This document shows positions 44,314 to 54,050 of a stretch of DNA of 64,000 bases, one piece after another (within the stretch, counting starts at the first letter, position 1; the number at the start of each line of letters is the position of its first letter). A program made the translations under genes and the position numbers. Below the pieces are notes generated by a model. The model saw only the letters and a list, made by a program, of their open reading frames with translations. It searched no databases and was not told the DNA's origin. Source of the stretch: Gammaproteobacteria bacterium (lineage in GTDB: Bacteria > Pseudomonadota > Gammaproteobacteria > Enterobacterales > Alteromonadaceae); contig JAFLDV010000005.1 in NCBI GenBank assembly GCA_017302255.1, positions 1 to 64,000 of the forward strand. Reading direction: 5' to 3'.

Positions 44314-46896
44314 TTAGAACTTGTAGTTTAAGCGACCGTAGTAGAAACCACCGTTGAAGCCCATAACAGCTGTAGTTGGATATTGCGCACCCAATACATC
44401 AGCCCAACGGTTTTCATCAGGAGTTTCGTCTAGCAGGTTGTTTGCACCTAAGCTAACTTCGAAGTTTTCGTCGATAACGTATGTTGCTTCCACATCCAGC
44501 GTCATTTCAGAGCCTAAGAATAATGGCAAACCATCATCTTCAACGCGTAAAGCACCGCTATCTGCGTGGTCTTCGAAATAGTTGCCGAAGTAGTTCAACC
44601 GGACATAACCACGGATATCACCGTTGTTTTGGCTCACGGTGAAGCTACCGCGAACATGCGGCAGACCATCTTCGATTTGCTTAACTTTCGCTTCGTTGAT
44701 GTTTGACGAGTGATTATCAACTGTCGTCGAAGTCCAGTTAGCAGCAAGAGCTAAAGTAGTGCGGCCACCCATAGCATCTAAGCCATAGTTAGCAACAAAA
44801 TCGACGCCTTGTGTTGTAGTGTCGAAGTCGTTTGTGAAGTATTTAACACCAGCATAGCTGCTTGCGTCTGATACACCCAGTGCTAACAGCGCAGTAATGT
44901 CTGCAGGTGTCAGTTCTTGTGAAGACGATTGACTGATACGATCATCAACAGCGATATTGAAGTAGTCGACGGTCATATATAAATCGTCGATTTCAACAAC
45001 ACCACCGAATGACAAGTTCACTGATTCTTCAGGAGTCAGTGGCTTGCCGCCTTTCAGTACTGAAATCGGGTGAGTAGGTGGCAGTGTGGCGTTATCCACT
45101 AAGCCTTTACCGGCAGTGAAAGACGTTGTTACGTTGCGAACCATTGATTGACCGATGGTTGGCGCACGGAAGCCAGTACTTGCTGCACCGCGAAGTGCAA
45201 ACTCATCGCTTACTTGTAACCGACCAGTCGCTTTAAAGTTCGAAGTTGAACCAAAATCTTCGTAGTTCTCGAAACGAGCAGCTAAATCAGTACGGAAAGT
45301 CTCAGTAACTTCTGCACCGAATTCAACGTAACCGGCATAGTTATAACGAGTAAACGAACCAGCGTCATCTGGCTTGAAGCCTGGGAAGCCGTTTGAGCCG
45401 ATACCAAAACCTTGAGAGGCTAGTGGACCTACTTGGAATGAGTCTTTATCACCCGCATAGATTTCAAAAGTATCGATGTGATATTCCAAACCACCGGCAA
45501 CAGCCAGCGGGTATGGCAGGAATTCGACATCAATCATTTTGTTCATGTCGTAGTTGACGGCTTGTTCTTGTTGAACATATTTCCCCGTTTTGAAATCGCG
45601 TGGTGTAGCCGAACCCATTGAGGCGTTGATAGTGTTTTTGATATAAAAATCAACTTCGCTACGGCCATAGCTAGAGCTCAAGTCAAAATTCCAACCGCTA
45701 TCAAGTTCACCTTTGATACCACTTGCTAAAGCAGCATCTGTCACAATACCACCGAACTTCGGCGTGAAACCGCCTGGTAACATTGAGAAGAAAGTAAAAC
45801 AATGTGCTGGTAGGGCTGATACAGCGCTACTTACTTGGCTGTAGTTCTTTCCAGTCAAACTGATTGTTGGACAAGCACCTTTTGTACTGTCGGTATTACC
45901 GATTAACAGTGTTGAGCCGCCATCATTTGAATAAACACCGCCACGAGTTTGCGGGTTACGGAAGTAGAAACCACCTTCAACATCACGTTCAGCGAAGTTA
46001 CCGAACATGTAGAACTCTTTATTTTTAGCAACTTCTAAACCAATGTTACCGAACAATTTGAAGTCACGTTTAAATTCTGGTGAACCCCAAACTTGTGCTG
46101 GATTTTGGATTTGTGTATTGCCATTTGCCGCTAAAGCACCAGCATCGCCGCGCTGTACACTGCGGCTTGTTGGGTCGCTTTGCTTGAATTCAGTACTGAA
46201 GTTGGCAAAACCATTGTCAGAAAATGGCAAACCAATGTTGGCGGAAATCTGGCGTAAATCGCCATCGCCTTCATAGTGTTGGCCTGTTTTGATTTCAACA
46301 GCACCGCCTTCGTTAGCGTCTTTTAAACGGAAGTTGATAACACCTGCGATAGCATCTGAACCGTATTGTGCGGCAGCACCATCACGTAAGATCTCAACTT
46401 GCTTTAACGCGATAGATGGGATAACTGAAATGTCCGGGCCTTGTGAGCCGTCTGACAAGCCACTACCTAAGAAGGTAATTACGGCAGAGCGATGACGGCG
46501 TTTGCCGTTAACTAATACCAGCGTGCTATCTGGTGGTAAGCCACGTAAGTTAGCTGGGCGAACTAAAGTTGAAGCGTCATTGATTGGTTGTGAGTTAACG
46601 TTGAATGATGGGACAACAGAGCTCATCAACGTCATCATGTCACTTGGACCTTGACTGGTGAATTCATCAGCACTGATCACATCAACTGGAACTGCTGAAT
46701 CACCGACTGAACGTGGTGCGCCACGTGAACCAACAACAACGATTTTCTCGACATTCTCTTCTGCTTTTTTATCAGTCGCAGCTTCTTGTGCTTGCGCGGT
46801 AAAACCCGCCGCTGCCATCAATAAAACAGTACTACCGGTAAGCGCAATCTTAATTCCGGCTGCAACCGGATTAAGTGGTGAGGTTCTATTTTTCAT
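44314..46896 (-). CDS. TonB-dependent receptor
   Basis: An 860-residue outer-membrane receptor. The signal MKNRTSPLNPVAAGIKIALTG... ends near AQAQEA. The plug domain (about 50-180) shows VPVDVISADEFTSQG, LRGLPPDSTLVLVNGKRRHRS and DAIAGVINFRL, typical of the large carbohydrate- or peptide-type group of receptors in Alteromonadales and sphingomonads. The barrel closes with the aromatic GRLNYKF. It is divergent from the DPP IV gene with a 269-bp common upstream region, so it may import the peptides that enzyme trims. The substrate is inference. No Fur box is visible. Confidence 0.87.
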   Translation of the reverse strand: MKNRTSPLNPVAAGIKIALTGSTVLLMAAAGFTAQAQEAATDKKAEENVEKIVVVGSRGAPRSVGDSAVPVDVISADEFTSQGPSDMMTLMSSVVPSFNVNSQPINDASTLVRPANLRGLPPDSTLVLVNGKRRHRSAVITFLGSGLSDGSQGPDISVIPSIALKQVEILRDGAAAQYGSDAIAGVINFRLKDANEGGAVEIKTGQHYEGDGDLRQISANIGLPFSDNGFANFSTEFKQSDPTSRSVQRGDAGALAANGNTQIQNPAQVWGSPEFKRDFKLFGNIGLEVAKNKEFYMFGNFAERDVEGGFYFRNPQTRGGVYSNDGGSTLLIGNTDSTKGACPTISLTGKNYSQVSSAVSALPAHCFTFFSMLPGGFTPKFGGIVTDAALASGIKGELDSGWNFDLSSSYGRSEVDFYIKNTINASMGSATPRDFKTGKYVQQEQAVNYDMNKMIDVEFLPYPLAVAGGLEYHIDTFEIYAGDKDSFQVGPLASQGFGIGSNGFPGFKPDDAGSFTRYNYAGYVEFGAEVTETFRTDLAARFENYEDFGSTSNFKATGRLQVSDEFALRGAASTGFRAPTIGQSMVRNVTTSFTAGKGLVDNATLPPTHPISVLKGGKPLTPEESVNLSFGGVVEIDDLYMTVDYFNIAVDDRISQSSSQELTPADITALLALGVSDASSYAGVKYFTNDFDTTTQGVDFVANYGLDAMGGRTTLALAANWTSTTVDNHSSNINEAKVKQIEDGLPHVRGSFTVSQNNGDIRGYVRLNYFGNYFEDHADSGALRVEDDGLPLFLGSEMTLDVEATYVIDENFEVSLGANNLLDETPDENRWADVLGAQYPTTAVMGFNGGFYYGRLNYKF

Positions 46897-47165
46897 GTTG
46901 TGCCTTTTTTTATCCTGGAAATTTAGAGTGGCTCGATTTTTATTATGTGAGCTCAGGAACTAACTTATGGCAAAAATGTCTCTTTGTCCAACTGAAATAT
47001 TTGCTAATTTGTCGCAAATTGTTTGCATATTAATACACTTAGTCAGAAACGCAGATTGATGTTGTTGTCAAATAATCCCATTCCTAGCGCAGTTTGTCGG
47101 GAACTTGTTGAAAAAATCTGAAAACTGCAGTTAGATAAATCTCCTCCACGTGACCGACGATTAAA
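46897..47165. other. Divergent promoter region, TonB receptor / DPP IV
   Basis: 269 bp, AT-rich, shared by the TonB receptor and the peptidase. I see no palindromic operator or ferric-uptake-like box. Joint regulation is suggested by the head-to-head layout alone. Confidence 0.4.
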
Positions 47166-49373
47166 ATGAAAAAAACATTAATCACCTCGTTGTTATTGTC
47201 TTGCACGGCTGTGCAAGCCAGCCAATTACCCTTAGAGCGTTTATTTGCAGAGCCTGCGCTAAGCGGTACAGCGCCAAAATCTCTGAGTTATTCTCCAGAT
47301 GGTTCTCGGATCACCTATTTAAAAGGCAAAGCAGCAGATGCAACTCGGCTTGACTTGTGGCAATTCCAGTTAAAAACCGGCAAGCACAGTGTATTGGTTG
47401 ATTCAGATACCTTAGTGACTGGGCCAGAAGTTCTATCAGATGAAGAAAAAGCTCGCCGCGAGCGACTTCGACTGTTTGCTACTGGCATTGTCAGTTATCA
47501 ATGGTCAAAAGACGGCCAAGCATTACTGTTTCCATTAAACGGAGATCTCTATTACGTCGATTTAAAATCTGGGAAGTCGCGCAAACTCACGAACACCGAG
47601 GCTTTTGAAACTGACGCTCAGATTTCGCCAAAAGGCCGCTATGTGTCCTTTGTTCGTGAACAAAATATCTACGCGATTGATTTAAAAACGGGTAAAGAAA
47701 CGCAGCTAACTAAAGACGGTCAAGGCAACATCAAAAATGGCATGGCTGAGTTTGTCGCGCAGGAAGAAATGGCGCGGATGACTGGCTATTGGTGGTCACC
47801 TGATGATAGTCGTATTGCCTTTACTCAGTTTGATGAATCAAAAGTCGCCGAAGTGCTTCGTAACGAAATTTATGCCGACGAAATCAAACTTTACAACCAG
47901 CGGTACCCATATGCCGGCCAGCATAATGTTACCATTAAGCTCGGTGTAGTTTCTCTACAGGATCCGAAAGTGAATTGGGTCGACCTAGGTGCCGAACAAG
48001 ACATCTATTTGCCGCGCGTTCAATGGAGCGAACAACCAAATACCTTGACCTATCAATGGCAAACGCGAAACCAACAACTGTTGGAGTTGCGGGCGGTTGA
48101 TTTGAGCAACAATCAACAACGAGTTTTAATCCGTGAAACCAGCAACACTTGGGTCAACTTACACGATGATCTGCATTTCTTAGATGATGGCCGACATTAC
48201 ATCTGGGCATCCGAGCGCGATGGCTATAAGCATTTGTATTTGTATGATTTAAAAAGCACAGCAGTTAAGCAGTTAACTTCAGGCCAATGGATAGTCAACG
48301 ATGTAAATGCGATTGATGAAAAAAATGGTTTTGTCTATTTCACCGGCCGTAAAGATACCCCGCTTGAAGCGCATTTGTATCGAGTGTCGTTAAAGGGTGG
48401 TGAGCTAACTCGATTAACCGAAGCAGGGGCTTCGCATGCAACTGTTGTCGCCAAAGATGGCAGCGGATTTTTAGATACTTGGTCTAGTGTGGTCAGCTTG
48501 CCAAAGGTAGCTCTGCGTAATGCCGAAGGCAAAGTTGTGACGATGCTGGCTGAAAATGCCTTAACAAAAGCACATCCGTTAACCGAATACGCTGATGGTT
48601 TGGTAAAACCAAAGTTTGGGACGCTAAAGGCAAAAGATGGTCAAACGTTACATTACCGGATGTTTGAACCTGCCAATAAAGTTGCCGGTAAACGCTACCC
48701 TGTGGTGGTTGGAGTCTACGGCGGTCCAGGGGCGCAGCGGGTTACCAATAGTTGGAGCAGCAAAGATTTGTATTTCCAATATTTGGCACAAAACGGCTTT
48801 ATCGTCTTCCAACTGGATAACCGCGGCTCTGAGAATCGTGGAAAAGCTTTTGAAGATCCGATCTACAAAAAATTAGCGGTGGTTGAAATCGAAGATCAAA
48901 TCACCGGTGTCGAATACTTGCGCAGCCTTAGTTACGTTGACCCGACGAAAATCGGCATTTATGGCCACAGTTATGGTGGTTATATGACGATTATGGCCAT
49001 GCTAAAAGCCGGCGATTATTTTGCTGCCGGTGTTTCTGGTGCGCCGGTGACCGATTGGCGGTTGTATGACACTCACTATACCGAGCGCTATTTAGGCCAT
49101 CCAAATGATAATGCTGAGGGTTATGAACAAAGCTCAGTGTTCCCGTTTGTTGATGGTTTAAAAGGCAAATTGCTGATTTATCATGGTATGGCCGATGACA
49201 ACGTGTTGTTTACTCACAGCACCAAAGTGTTTGGCGCTTTGCAAAGCCAAGGAAAGCTGTTTGAAGTAATGACCTATCCAGGCAGTAAACATGCAATGTT
49301 TGGGCAGCCGGTGCAGACCCACTTGCATAAAACAATTACTGAGTTTTTTGAACGGACACTCAAAGCGGAATAA
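47166..49373 (+). CDS. Dipeptidyl peptidase IV-type S9 peptidase, exported
   Basis: A 735-residue prolyl-oligopeptidase-family enzyme. The signal peptide is MKKTLITSLLLSCTAVQA. A beta-propeller (residues about 40-480) precedes the alpha/beta-hydrolase domain. The triad is visible: Ser602 (YGHSYGGY), Asp678 (GMADDNVLF) and His709 (GSKHAMF). The Glu pair that binds the peptide amino terminus in DPP IV is present in FVAQEEMARMTGYWWSPDDS, near residue 200. It would release X-Pro or X-Ala dipeptides in the periplasm. It is divergent from a TonB receptor, which fits a peptide-uptake role. Confidence 0.9.
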   Translation: MKKTLITSLLLSCTAVQASQLPLERLFAEPALSGTAPKSLSYSPDGSRITYLKGKAADATRLDLWQFQLKTGKHSVLVDSDTLVTGPEVLSDEEKARRERLRLFATGIVSYQWSKDGQALLFPLNGDLYYVDLKSGKSRKLTNTEAFETDAQISPKGRYVSFVREQNIYAIDLKTGKETQLTKDGQGNIKNGMAEFVAQEEMARMTGYWWSPDDSRIAFTQFDESKVAEVLRNEIYADEIKLYNQRYPYAGQHNVTIKLGVVSLQDPKVNWVDLGAEQDIYLPRVQWSEQPNTLTYQWQTRNQQLLELRAVDLSNNQQRVLIRETSNTWVNLHDDLHFLDDGRHYIWASERDGYKHLYLYDLKSTAVKQLTSGQWIVNDVNAIDEKNGFVYFTGRKDTPLEAHLYRVSLKGGELTRLTEAGASHATVVAKDGSGFLDTWSSVVSLPKVALRNAEGKVVTMLAENALTKAHPLTEYADGLVKPKFGTLKAKDGQTLHYRMFEPANKVAGKRYPVVVGVYGGPGAQRVTNSWSSKDLYFQYLAQNGFIVFQLDNRGSENRGKAFEDPIYKKLAVVEIEDQITGVEYLRSLSYVDPTKIGIYGHSYGGYMTIMAMLKAGDYFAAGVSGAPVTDWRLYDTHYTERYLGHPNDNAEGYEQSSVFPFVDGLKGKLLIYHGMADDNVLFTHSTKVFGALQSQGKLFEVMTYPGSKHAMFGQPVQTHLHKTITEFFERTLKAE

Positions 49374-49400
49374 TCAATTGTATTGTCGTTTTTGAATAAA

Positions 49401-49427
49401 CAAACCCGAAGACTATCTTCGGGTTTG
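49401..49427. terminator. Bidirectional terminator between DPP IV and ldhA
   Basis: CAAACCCGAAGA (49401-49412) pairs with TCTTCGGGTTTG (49416-49427). A-rich and T-rich flanks make it usable by both convergent genes. Confidence 0.88.
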
Positions 49428-49461
49428 TTATTTTAGCCTGCTTAAAACTGCCAATGTTGCT

Positions 49462-50448
49462 TTACAAACAGTTGGCGCATGCTTGGTTGTTTAAAAGGGC
49501 GTGAAGATTCTGGCAGGTAATTTGGCCAATCTGCGCCAAGGCTTCTGCAGTGAAAAATGCTTGATGGCCGGTTATTAACACGTTTGGAAAGGTCAGCAGA
49601 CGTTGAAAAACTTCGTCTGCAATCACGTGGTCAGATAAATCTTTGAAAAATAGATCGGCTTCTTGCTCGTAAACATCTAAACCTAAATAACTAATACGCT
49701 TAGATTTTAAACCTTCGATCACGGCTTTAGTGTCGATAAGTCCACCACGACTGGTATTAATTAACATGACGCCAGTTTTCATCTGCGCCAGACTTTGCTG
49801 GTTAATCATATGAAAGGTTTCTGGGGTCAGCGGGCAGTGTAGGCTAACGATGTCCGCCTGTTGGTAAAGTTCAGCAAGTTCGACATAACGGCATGAATCA
49901 CTCGGCAACTGCGGTTGCGGCTGCGGATCCACACAAAGGACGTTACAACCAAAGCCGCTTAGTATTTTTGCCGTGGTAATGCCTATTCGACCGGTACCAA
50001 TGATGCCAACGGTTTTTCCATGCAGATTAAATCCAAGTAAGCCATTGAGACTAAAGTTATCGTCCCGTACTCGGTTATATGCTTTATGTAGCTTGCGGCT
50101 AAGGCACAAAATCATTGCGATGCAATGCTCGGCGACTGCTTCTGGTGAGTACGCAGGTACTCGAGCGAGTTGAAAGCCAAGCTGTTTGGCATAAGCGACA
50201 TCGACATTGTTGTAACCGGCGCAGCGCAGCACAATAGTTTTAATGCCAAGTGCCGCAAGTGCATCAAGCACTGGTTTCGATAAGTCGTCATTGACAAAGA
50301 CACACACAGCATTTGAACCAGCGGCTTGACTGGCGGTCACAGTATCTAGTTTCTGACTGACAAATTGCCAATTAAACTGTCCTGCACCCCAATGCGTCAA
50401 GCTCTCGCTGTCATAGGGCTGAGTACTAAATACTGCGATGCTGTGCAT
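49462..50448 (-). CDS. ldhA: D-lactate dehydrogenase (LdhA-type 2-hydroxyacid dehydrogenase)
   Basis: A 328-residue NAD-dependent enzyme. The catalytic domain frames a Rossmann fold with VGIIGTGRIGITTAKIL (residues about 145-161). NTSRGGLIDT (R and adjacent) and the late TGHQAFFTAEAL (His) complete the 2-hydroxyacid dehydrogenase signature. YSPEAVAEHCIAMIL and LHCPLTPETFHMI are typical of the LdhA branch. It reduces pyruvate to D-lactate. Two bp separate it from the glutathione peroxidase gene, so the two form a tight operon. Confidence 0.87.
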   Translation of the reverse strand: MHSIAVFSTQPYDSESLTHWGAGQFNWQFVSQKLDTVTASQAAGSNAVCVFVNDDLSKPVLDALAALGIKTIVLRCAGYNNVDVAYAKQLGFQLARVPAYSPEAVAEHCIAMILCLSRKLHKAYNRVRDDNFSLNGLLGFNLHGKTVGIIGTGRIGITTAKILSGFGCNVLCVDPQPQPQLPSDSCRYVELAELYQQADIVSLHCPLTPETFHMINQQSLAQMKTGVMLINTSRGGLIDTKAVIEGLKSKRISYLGLDVYEQEADLFFKDLSDHVIADEVFQRLLTFPNVLITGHQAFFTAEALAQIGQITCQNLHALLNNQACANCL

Positions 50449-50449
50449 T

Positions 50450-50956
50450 TCAACGTCCTTGGTTTTGTGGCAATAAAGCTAGTTCTGCTTCAATAGCATC
50501 AATAAATTGACTAGGTTTTGTTCTTGGTGCGTAACGTTTAACGACCACACCATCCTTATTAACCAAAAATTTGGTGAAGTTCCATTTGATAGCTCGAGTT
50601 TTTAATAAACCCCGGGCTTGATCTTTCAAAAACTCAAAAAATGGCTCAGCTTCTGGTCCGTTCACTTGAACTTTTTTCATGATAGGGAAGCTAACGCCAT
50701 AATTCAACTCACAAAACTGGGCGATTTCGCTGTCTGAACCAGGTTCTTGACCACCAAATTGATTGCATGGAAACGCCAAAATCTCTAAACCTTTCGCATG
50801 ATATTTTTTATAAATACTTTCTAGATCCTGATACTGCGGAGTGAAACCACATTGGCTCGCGGTATTAACGATTAACAGAACTTTGTCGCGATACTGACCT
50901 AAAGCTACTTTTTCGCCTTGTTGATTGGTCACTTGGAAATGATGAACAGTTGCCAT
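50450..50956 (-). CDS. Glutathione peroxidase-family protein
   Basis: A 168-residue thiol peroxidase of the GPx superfamily. The peroxidatic Cys36 lies in NTASQCGFTPQY. FPCNQFGGQEPG supplies the Gln, and IKWNFTKFLV the Trp, of the catalytic set. It has cysteine rather than selenocysteine and probably uses thioredoxin. I chose 50956 because AAGGGAG lies just upstream and MATVHHFQV is a usual beginning; an open frame to 51193 would overlap the divergent gene. It precedes ldhA by two bp. Confidence 0.9.
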   Translation of the reverse strand: MATVHHFQVTNQQGEKVALGQYRDKVLLIVNTASQCGFTPQYQDLESIYKKYHAKGLEILAFPCNQFGGQEPGSDSEIAQFCELNYGVSFPIMKKVQVNGPEAEPFFEFLKDQARGLLKTRAIKWNFTKFLVNKDGVVVKRYAPRTKPSQFIDAIEAELALLPQNQGR

Positions 50957-51075
50957 GATTGCTCCCTTGCAGCTGGCGTCGACCACTGAAGGTCGGAATA
51001 CGATGGGTGATTTTGCTATTTGTACCATATGTTTGTACATTAGCGAGCAGTGTTCCATAGAAATAAGACAGTTGT

Positions 51076-51957
51076 ATGACCGAAATAAAGCAAAATCCAC
51101 GAGTGGCATTCTTAGGCCTTGGCGTGATGGGTTATCCAATGGCCGGCCACTTAAAAAATGCCGGCTTTGACGTTTGTGTTTACAACCGCACAACGAGTAA
51201 AGCCGAACAATGGCAACAACAGTATTCAGGTAATGTCGCTGCGACTCCGGCCCAGGCCGCCCTAAACGCCGATATCGTCATTATGTGTGTAGGAAACGAC
51301 AATGACGTGCGCTCAGTGGTTTATGGCGAAGCAGGCGTATTGGCAACAGTAGCGCCTGGTGCTGTATTAATCGACCATACAACCGCATCTGCGGAACTAG
51401 CGCGAGAGCTTGCAGCTGCTTGCGCCAAAATCGGTGTGCAGTTTTTTGATGCGCCAGTATCTGGTGGTCAGCTTGGTGCGCAAAACGGCCAGTTGACTAT
51501 CATGATGGGCGGCGCGGAAGATGCTATGGTGATAGTAGAACCCGTACTCAAATGTTATGCGCGCAGCATGCGACTTTTGGGAGCTCACGGCGCCGGACAG
51601 TTGGCCAAAATGGTGAATCAAATCTGTATTGCTGGTGTGGTGCAGGGACTGGCCGAAGGCTTACATTTTGCCCAGAAAGCAGGCCTTGATGCTAAAGCTG
51701 TGCTGGATGTGATTAGCAAAGGTGCTGCCCAATCGTGGCAAATGGAAAACCGTGGCTACACCATGGTCGACGGCCAATTTGATTTTGGTTTTGCGGTTGA
51801 TTGGATGCGCAAAGACTTGGGCATTACGCTTGATGAAGCGCGCAAAAATGGCGCACAGTTGCCACTCACGGCTCTTGTGGACCAATTTTACGCAGAAGTG
51901 CAGGCGCTAGGTGCTAACCGCCAAGATACTTCAAGTTTAATTCGCCGCTTGAAATAG
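51076..51957 (+). CDS. Beta-hydroxyacid dehydrogenase (3-hydroxyisobutyrate dehydrogenase family)
   Basis: A 293-residue NAD(P)-dependent enzyme. The Rossmann motif VAFLGLGVMGYPMAGHL (residues about 10-26) is followed by the signature FDAPVSGGQLGAQNGQLTIMMGG, and by the catalytic lysine in GAGQLAKMVNQICIAG. Members use 3-hydroxyisobutyrate, tartronate semialdehyde, glyoxylate or succinic semialdehyde; the substrate here is open. With the leucine/valine-type catabolism in the region, 3-hydroxyisobutyrate is plausible but not proven. It is divergent from the peroxidase gene. Confidence 0.85.
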   Translation: MTEIKQNPRVAFLGLGVMGYPMAGHLKNAGFDVCVYNRTTSKAEQWQQQYSGNVAATPAQAALNADIVIMCVGNDNDVRSVVYGEAGVLATVAPGAVLIDHTTASAELARELAAACAKIGVQFFDAPVSGGQLGAQNGQLTIMMGGAEDAMVIVEPVLKCYARSMRLLGAHGAGQLAKMVNQICIAGVVQGLAEGLHFAQKAGLDAKAVLDVISKGAAQSWQMENRGYTMVDGQFDFGFAVDWMRKDLGITLDEARKNGAQLPLTALVDQFYAEVQALGANRQDTSSLIRRLK

Positions 51958-52057
51958 ACCTTCCAAGCAATTCACTTTTTGTTCAAACTAAAAGTTGCAG
52001 CAGCCGTTTTGACTAGTGTCGGCTGCTGCTTGCTTTATTTCTCCTAAAGCCCGGAAA

Positions 52058-52234
52058 TTAATCGCAGTGATTGTCGCTGCGGTAAGCCAATAGCGCCATG
52101 CCCGATAACATCAACAGTGGGATCAGGATTATTTGCACAAATGGATCCAGATCTAATCTTTGGTTTAGCCATAATAATAGTGCCCATTGCGTGAGCAAGC
52201 CGACAACACTGAACAACTTAGTTTGATGAAACAT
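52058..52234 (-). CDS. Small membrane protein, hypothetical
   Basis: A 58-residue peptide with two hydrophobic helices (residues about 7-20 and 30-47), starting MFHQTKLFSVVGLL. AAGGAGAG lies just upstream of the ATG at 52234 on the - strand, which makes this a credible gene; a longer frame to 52336 would overlap the divergent regulator. Unknown family. It is divergent from the GlxA-type regulator (85 bp apart), so it could be its target. Confidence 0.6.
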   Translation of the reverse strand: MFHQTKLFSVVGLLTQWALLLWLNQRLDLDPFVQIILIPLLMLSGMALLAYRSDNHCD

Positions 52235-52319
52235 AATGACTCTCCTTAGTAAGAGTCTGTACTGTACATTGGTGATAAACTCCTCTAAAGTGGCAATAAT
52301 GACATCTGAGGGGCGATTA

Positions 52320-53300
52320 ATGACAAAAGTAACCATCTTGCTTTATCCGAATGTATCGGCGGCGCAAATCAGTGGTTTTATTGATTTATTTCGCTTTGCC
52401 AATGACCTTTGGCAATACCAGCATCCTGGGGCAGTGCCGCTTTATCAAACCGAACTTGCAGATCTGTCAGGGCAAACCCTATATCAAACTGGTTGTCAGA
52501 GCTTTCAGTGTAAGTCTGACATTGCTGCAGACACTGATGTGCTGTTGATCCCTGGCTCATATGCGCATGAACCATCTAGTTTGGCGCAAATTATTGAACT
52601 CTTCGCCAACCACAAACAGAAGTTTCAACGGTTGAAGCAGCAAGGTGTGTTGCTCGGAGCTAGTTGTAATGGCACTTTTGCCTTGGCTGCGACCGGCTTA
52701 TTAGATCAGCATGCCGCGACGACTTGTTGGTTTTTAGTTGATTTCTTTAAACGCACATTTCCGCAAGTTTTGTTGACTCCAGAACAAGCGGTGGTACAGA
52801 GCTCACAGCTCTGCACCGCAGGCGCAACGACGTCTTATATCCAACTAGGTTTGCTCATAGTACAGATCCAGCAAGGTTCGGTATTTAGTCAACAATTAGC
52901 AAAATTAATGGTGACCGAAAGTGCGACTGTGCAACAAGCCCCGTATCTGTCGGTTCAACAACTAGTACCACATCAAGATCAACAGATCAGTGATGTGCAG
53001 CATTATTTGCGACAGCATTATGCAGACGAATTAATACTGTCTGAGATCGCCGATAGATTTGCGATGAGTGAACGAACACTGATCCGTCGATTTAAACAAG
53101 CAACAGGTGATACGCCAATGGCTTGGCTGCAAAAGGTGAGGGTAGATAAAGCCAAGCAACTTTTGGAGACGACGTTATTGCCTATTGATGATTTGCCGCA
53201 AGCTGTGGGATACGCCGATCTATCATCCTTTCGGAAGTTGTTTCAGCATTACACCACTTTAAGTCCGAAAGTGTATCGTGAAAGATTTTATCTTAGATAA
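52320..53300 (+). CDS. GlxA-type AraC-family transcriptional regulator
   Basis: A 326-residue regulator. The N-terminal DJ-1/PfpI-like domain (MTKVTILLYPNVSAAQISG..., about 1-190) carries the nucleophile-elbow segment LLGASCNGTFALAATGLL (Cys near residue 118). The C-terminal AraC helix-turn-helix pair is at about 235-320 (LILSEIADRFAMSERTLIRRF and LPQAVGYADLSSFRKLF). Such GlxA proteins sense small metabolites, perhaps amines or sugars. I chose 52320 because GAGGGG lies just upstream. The small membrane-protein gene is divergent and may be controlled by it. Confidence 0.85.
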   Translation: MTKVTILLYPNVSAAQISGFIDLFRFANDLWQYQHPGAVPLYQTELADLSGQTLYQTGCQSFQCKSDIAADTDVLLIPGSYAHEPSSLAQIIELFANHKQKFQRLKQQGVLLGASCNGTFALAATGLLDQHAATTCWFLVDFFKRTFPQVLLTPEQAVVQSSQLCTAGATTSYIQLGLLIVQIQQGSVFSQQLAKLMVTESATVQQAPYLSVQQLVPHQDQQISDVQHYLRQHYADELILSEIADRFAMSERTLIRRFKQATGDTPMAWLQKVRVDKAKQLLETTLLPIDDLPQAVGYADLSSFRKLFQHYTTLSPKVYRERFYLR

Positions 53301-53418
53301 CTGTTTAATTAATATGCAGTTAATTAAATGCGTAAAAAAAAGCAACATTATGTATGCAGCACTTTCGTGAATAAGTGATACAATTTTCTAACTTAGGAAG
53401 TTACCTCAGTTAGGAATT

Positions 53419-53916
53419 ATGGAATTCTGGCATTTAAGTTGGCAGTTATACTTCATCTTATTTACGGCAATGGTGCTTGCGCCATCGGTTGCCGGCACAG
53501 CTGCCTATTTTTATAACAACCGCCTGCTTAAACCAGTACTCTGGTGGGTGATTGCTTGTACTGTTGCATTTTTGTGGACGTCGTGGTGGATCAGCAACAA
53601 TAATATCGCCGTGTCTGGCAACAAAATGATGGTCCGCGCTGGTTTTTATCAGACTGTCATTAATGACTATGCGATGGCTAGCCGGGATATTGAAATCCGT
53701 TCAAAGGATGAACTTGGCGAGTTTAAGCCAAATGTCGCCGTGGATGGCATCGATTTACCTGAGTACAAAGTTGGCTGGTATTTGCTGGAAAATAGAAAGT
53801 TGGCCTTTGTGATGTTAATTGGCAAAAGTGACGAAGTCAGTGTTGTTGATACTCCAGGCATGACCGCTATTGTCAGCGGCAACATTCGTAACGCCAAAAT
53901 TGTCTCCATCAATTAA
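53419..53916 (+). CDS. Hypothetical membrane protein
   Basis: A 165-residue protein with two membrane helices at the N-terminus (about residues 12-32 and 40-60) and a beta-rich soluble domain (NNIAVSGNKMMVRAG..., then DIEIRSKDEL and KLAFVMLIGKSDEVSVVDTPG). The layout resembles bacterial PH-domain-like membrane proteins, but no family is certain. It is monocistronic, and a bidirectional terminator follows at 54002. Confidence 0.62.
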   Translation: MEFWHLSWQLYFILFTAMVLAPSVAGTAAYFYNNRLLKPVLWWVIACTVAFLWTSWWISNNNIAVSGNKMMVRAGFYQTVINDYAMASRDIEIRSKDELGEFKPNVAVDGIDLPEYKVGWYLLENRKLAFVMLIGKSDEVSVVDTPGMTAIVSGNIRNAKIVSIN

Positions 53917-54001
53917 TAACTGACTTCAAACGTATTTGCAGCTGTTGGTTATTGCATTTGATAGCTGCAAACAAAATCAAATTTAGCCGCATACAAATAA
54001 A

Positions 54002-54028
54002 ACAAAGGCACCCTAGGGTGCCTTTGTT
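54002..54028. terminator. Bidirectional terminator before scoB
   Basis: ACAAAGGCACC-CTAG-GGTGCCTTTGT is a perfect dyad with A/T-rich flanks. It serves the + strand membrane-protein gene and the end of the liu/sco operon on the - strand. Confidence 0.9.
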
Positions 54029-54050
54029 TATTGCCAATAAAGCCAATGAC

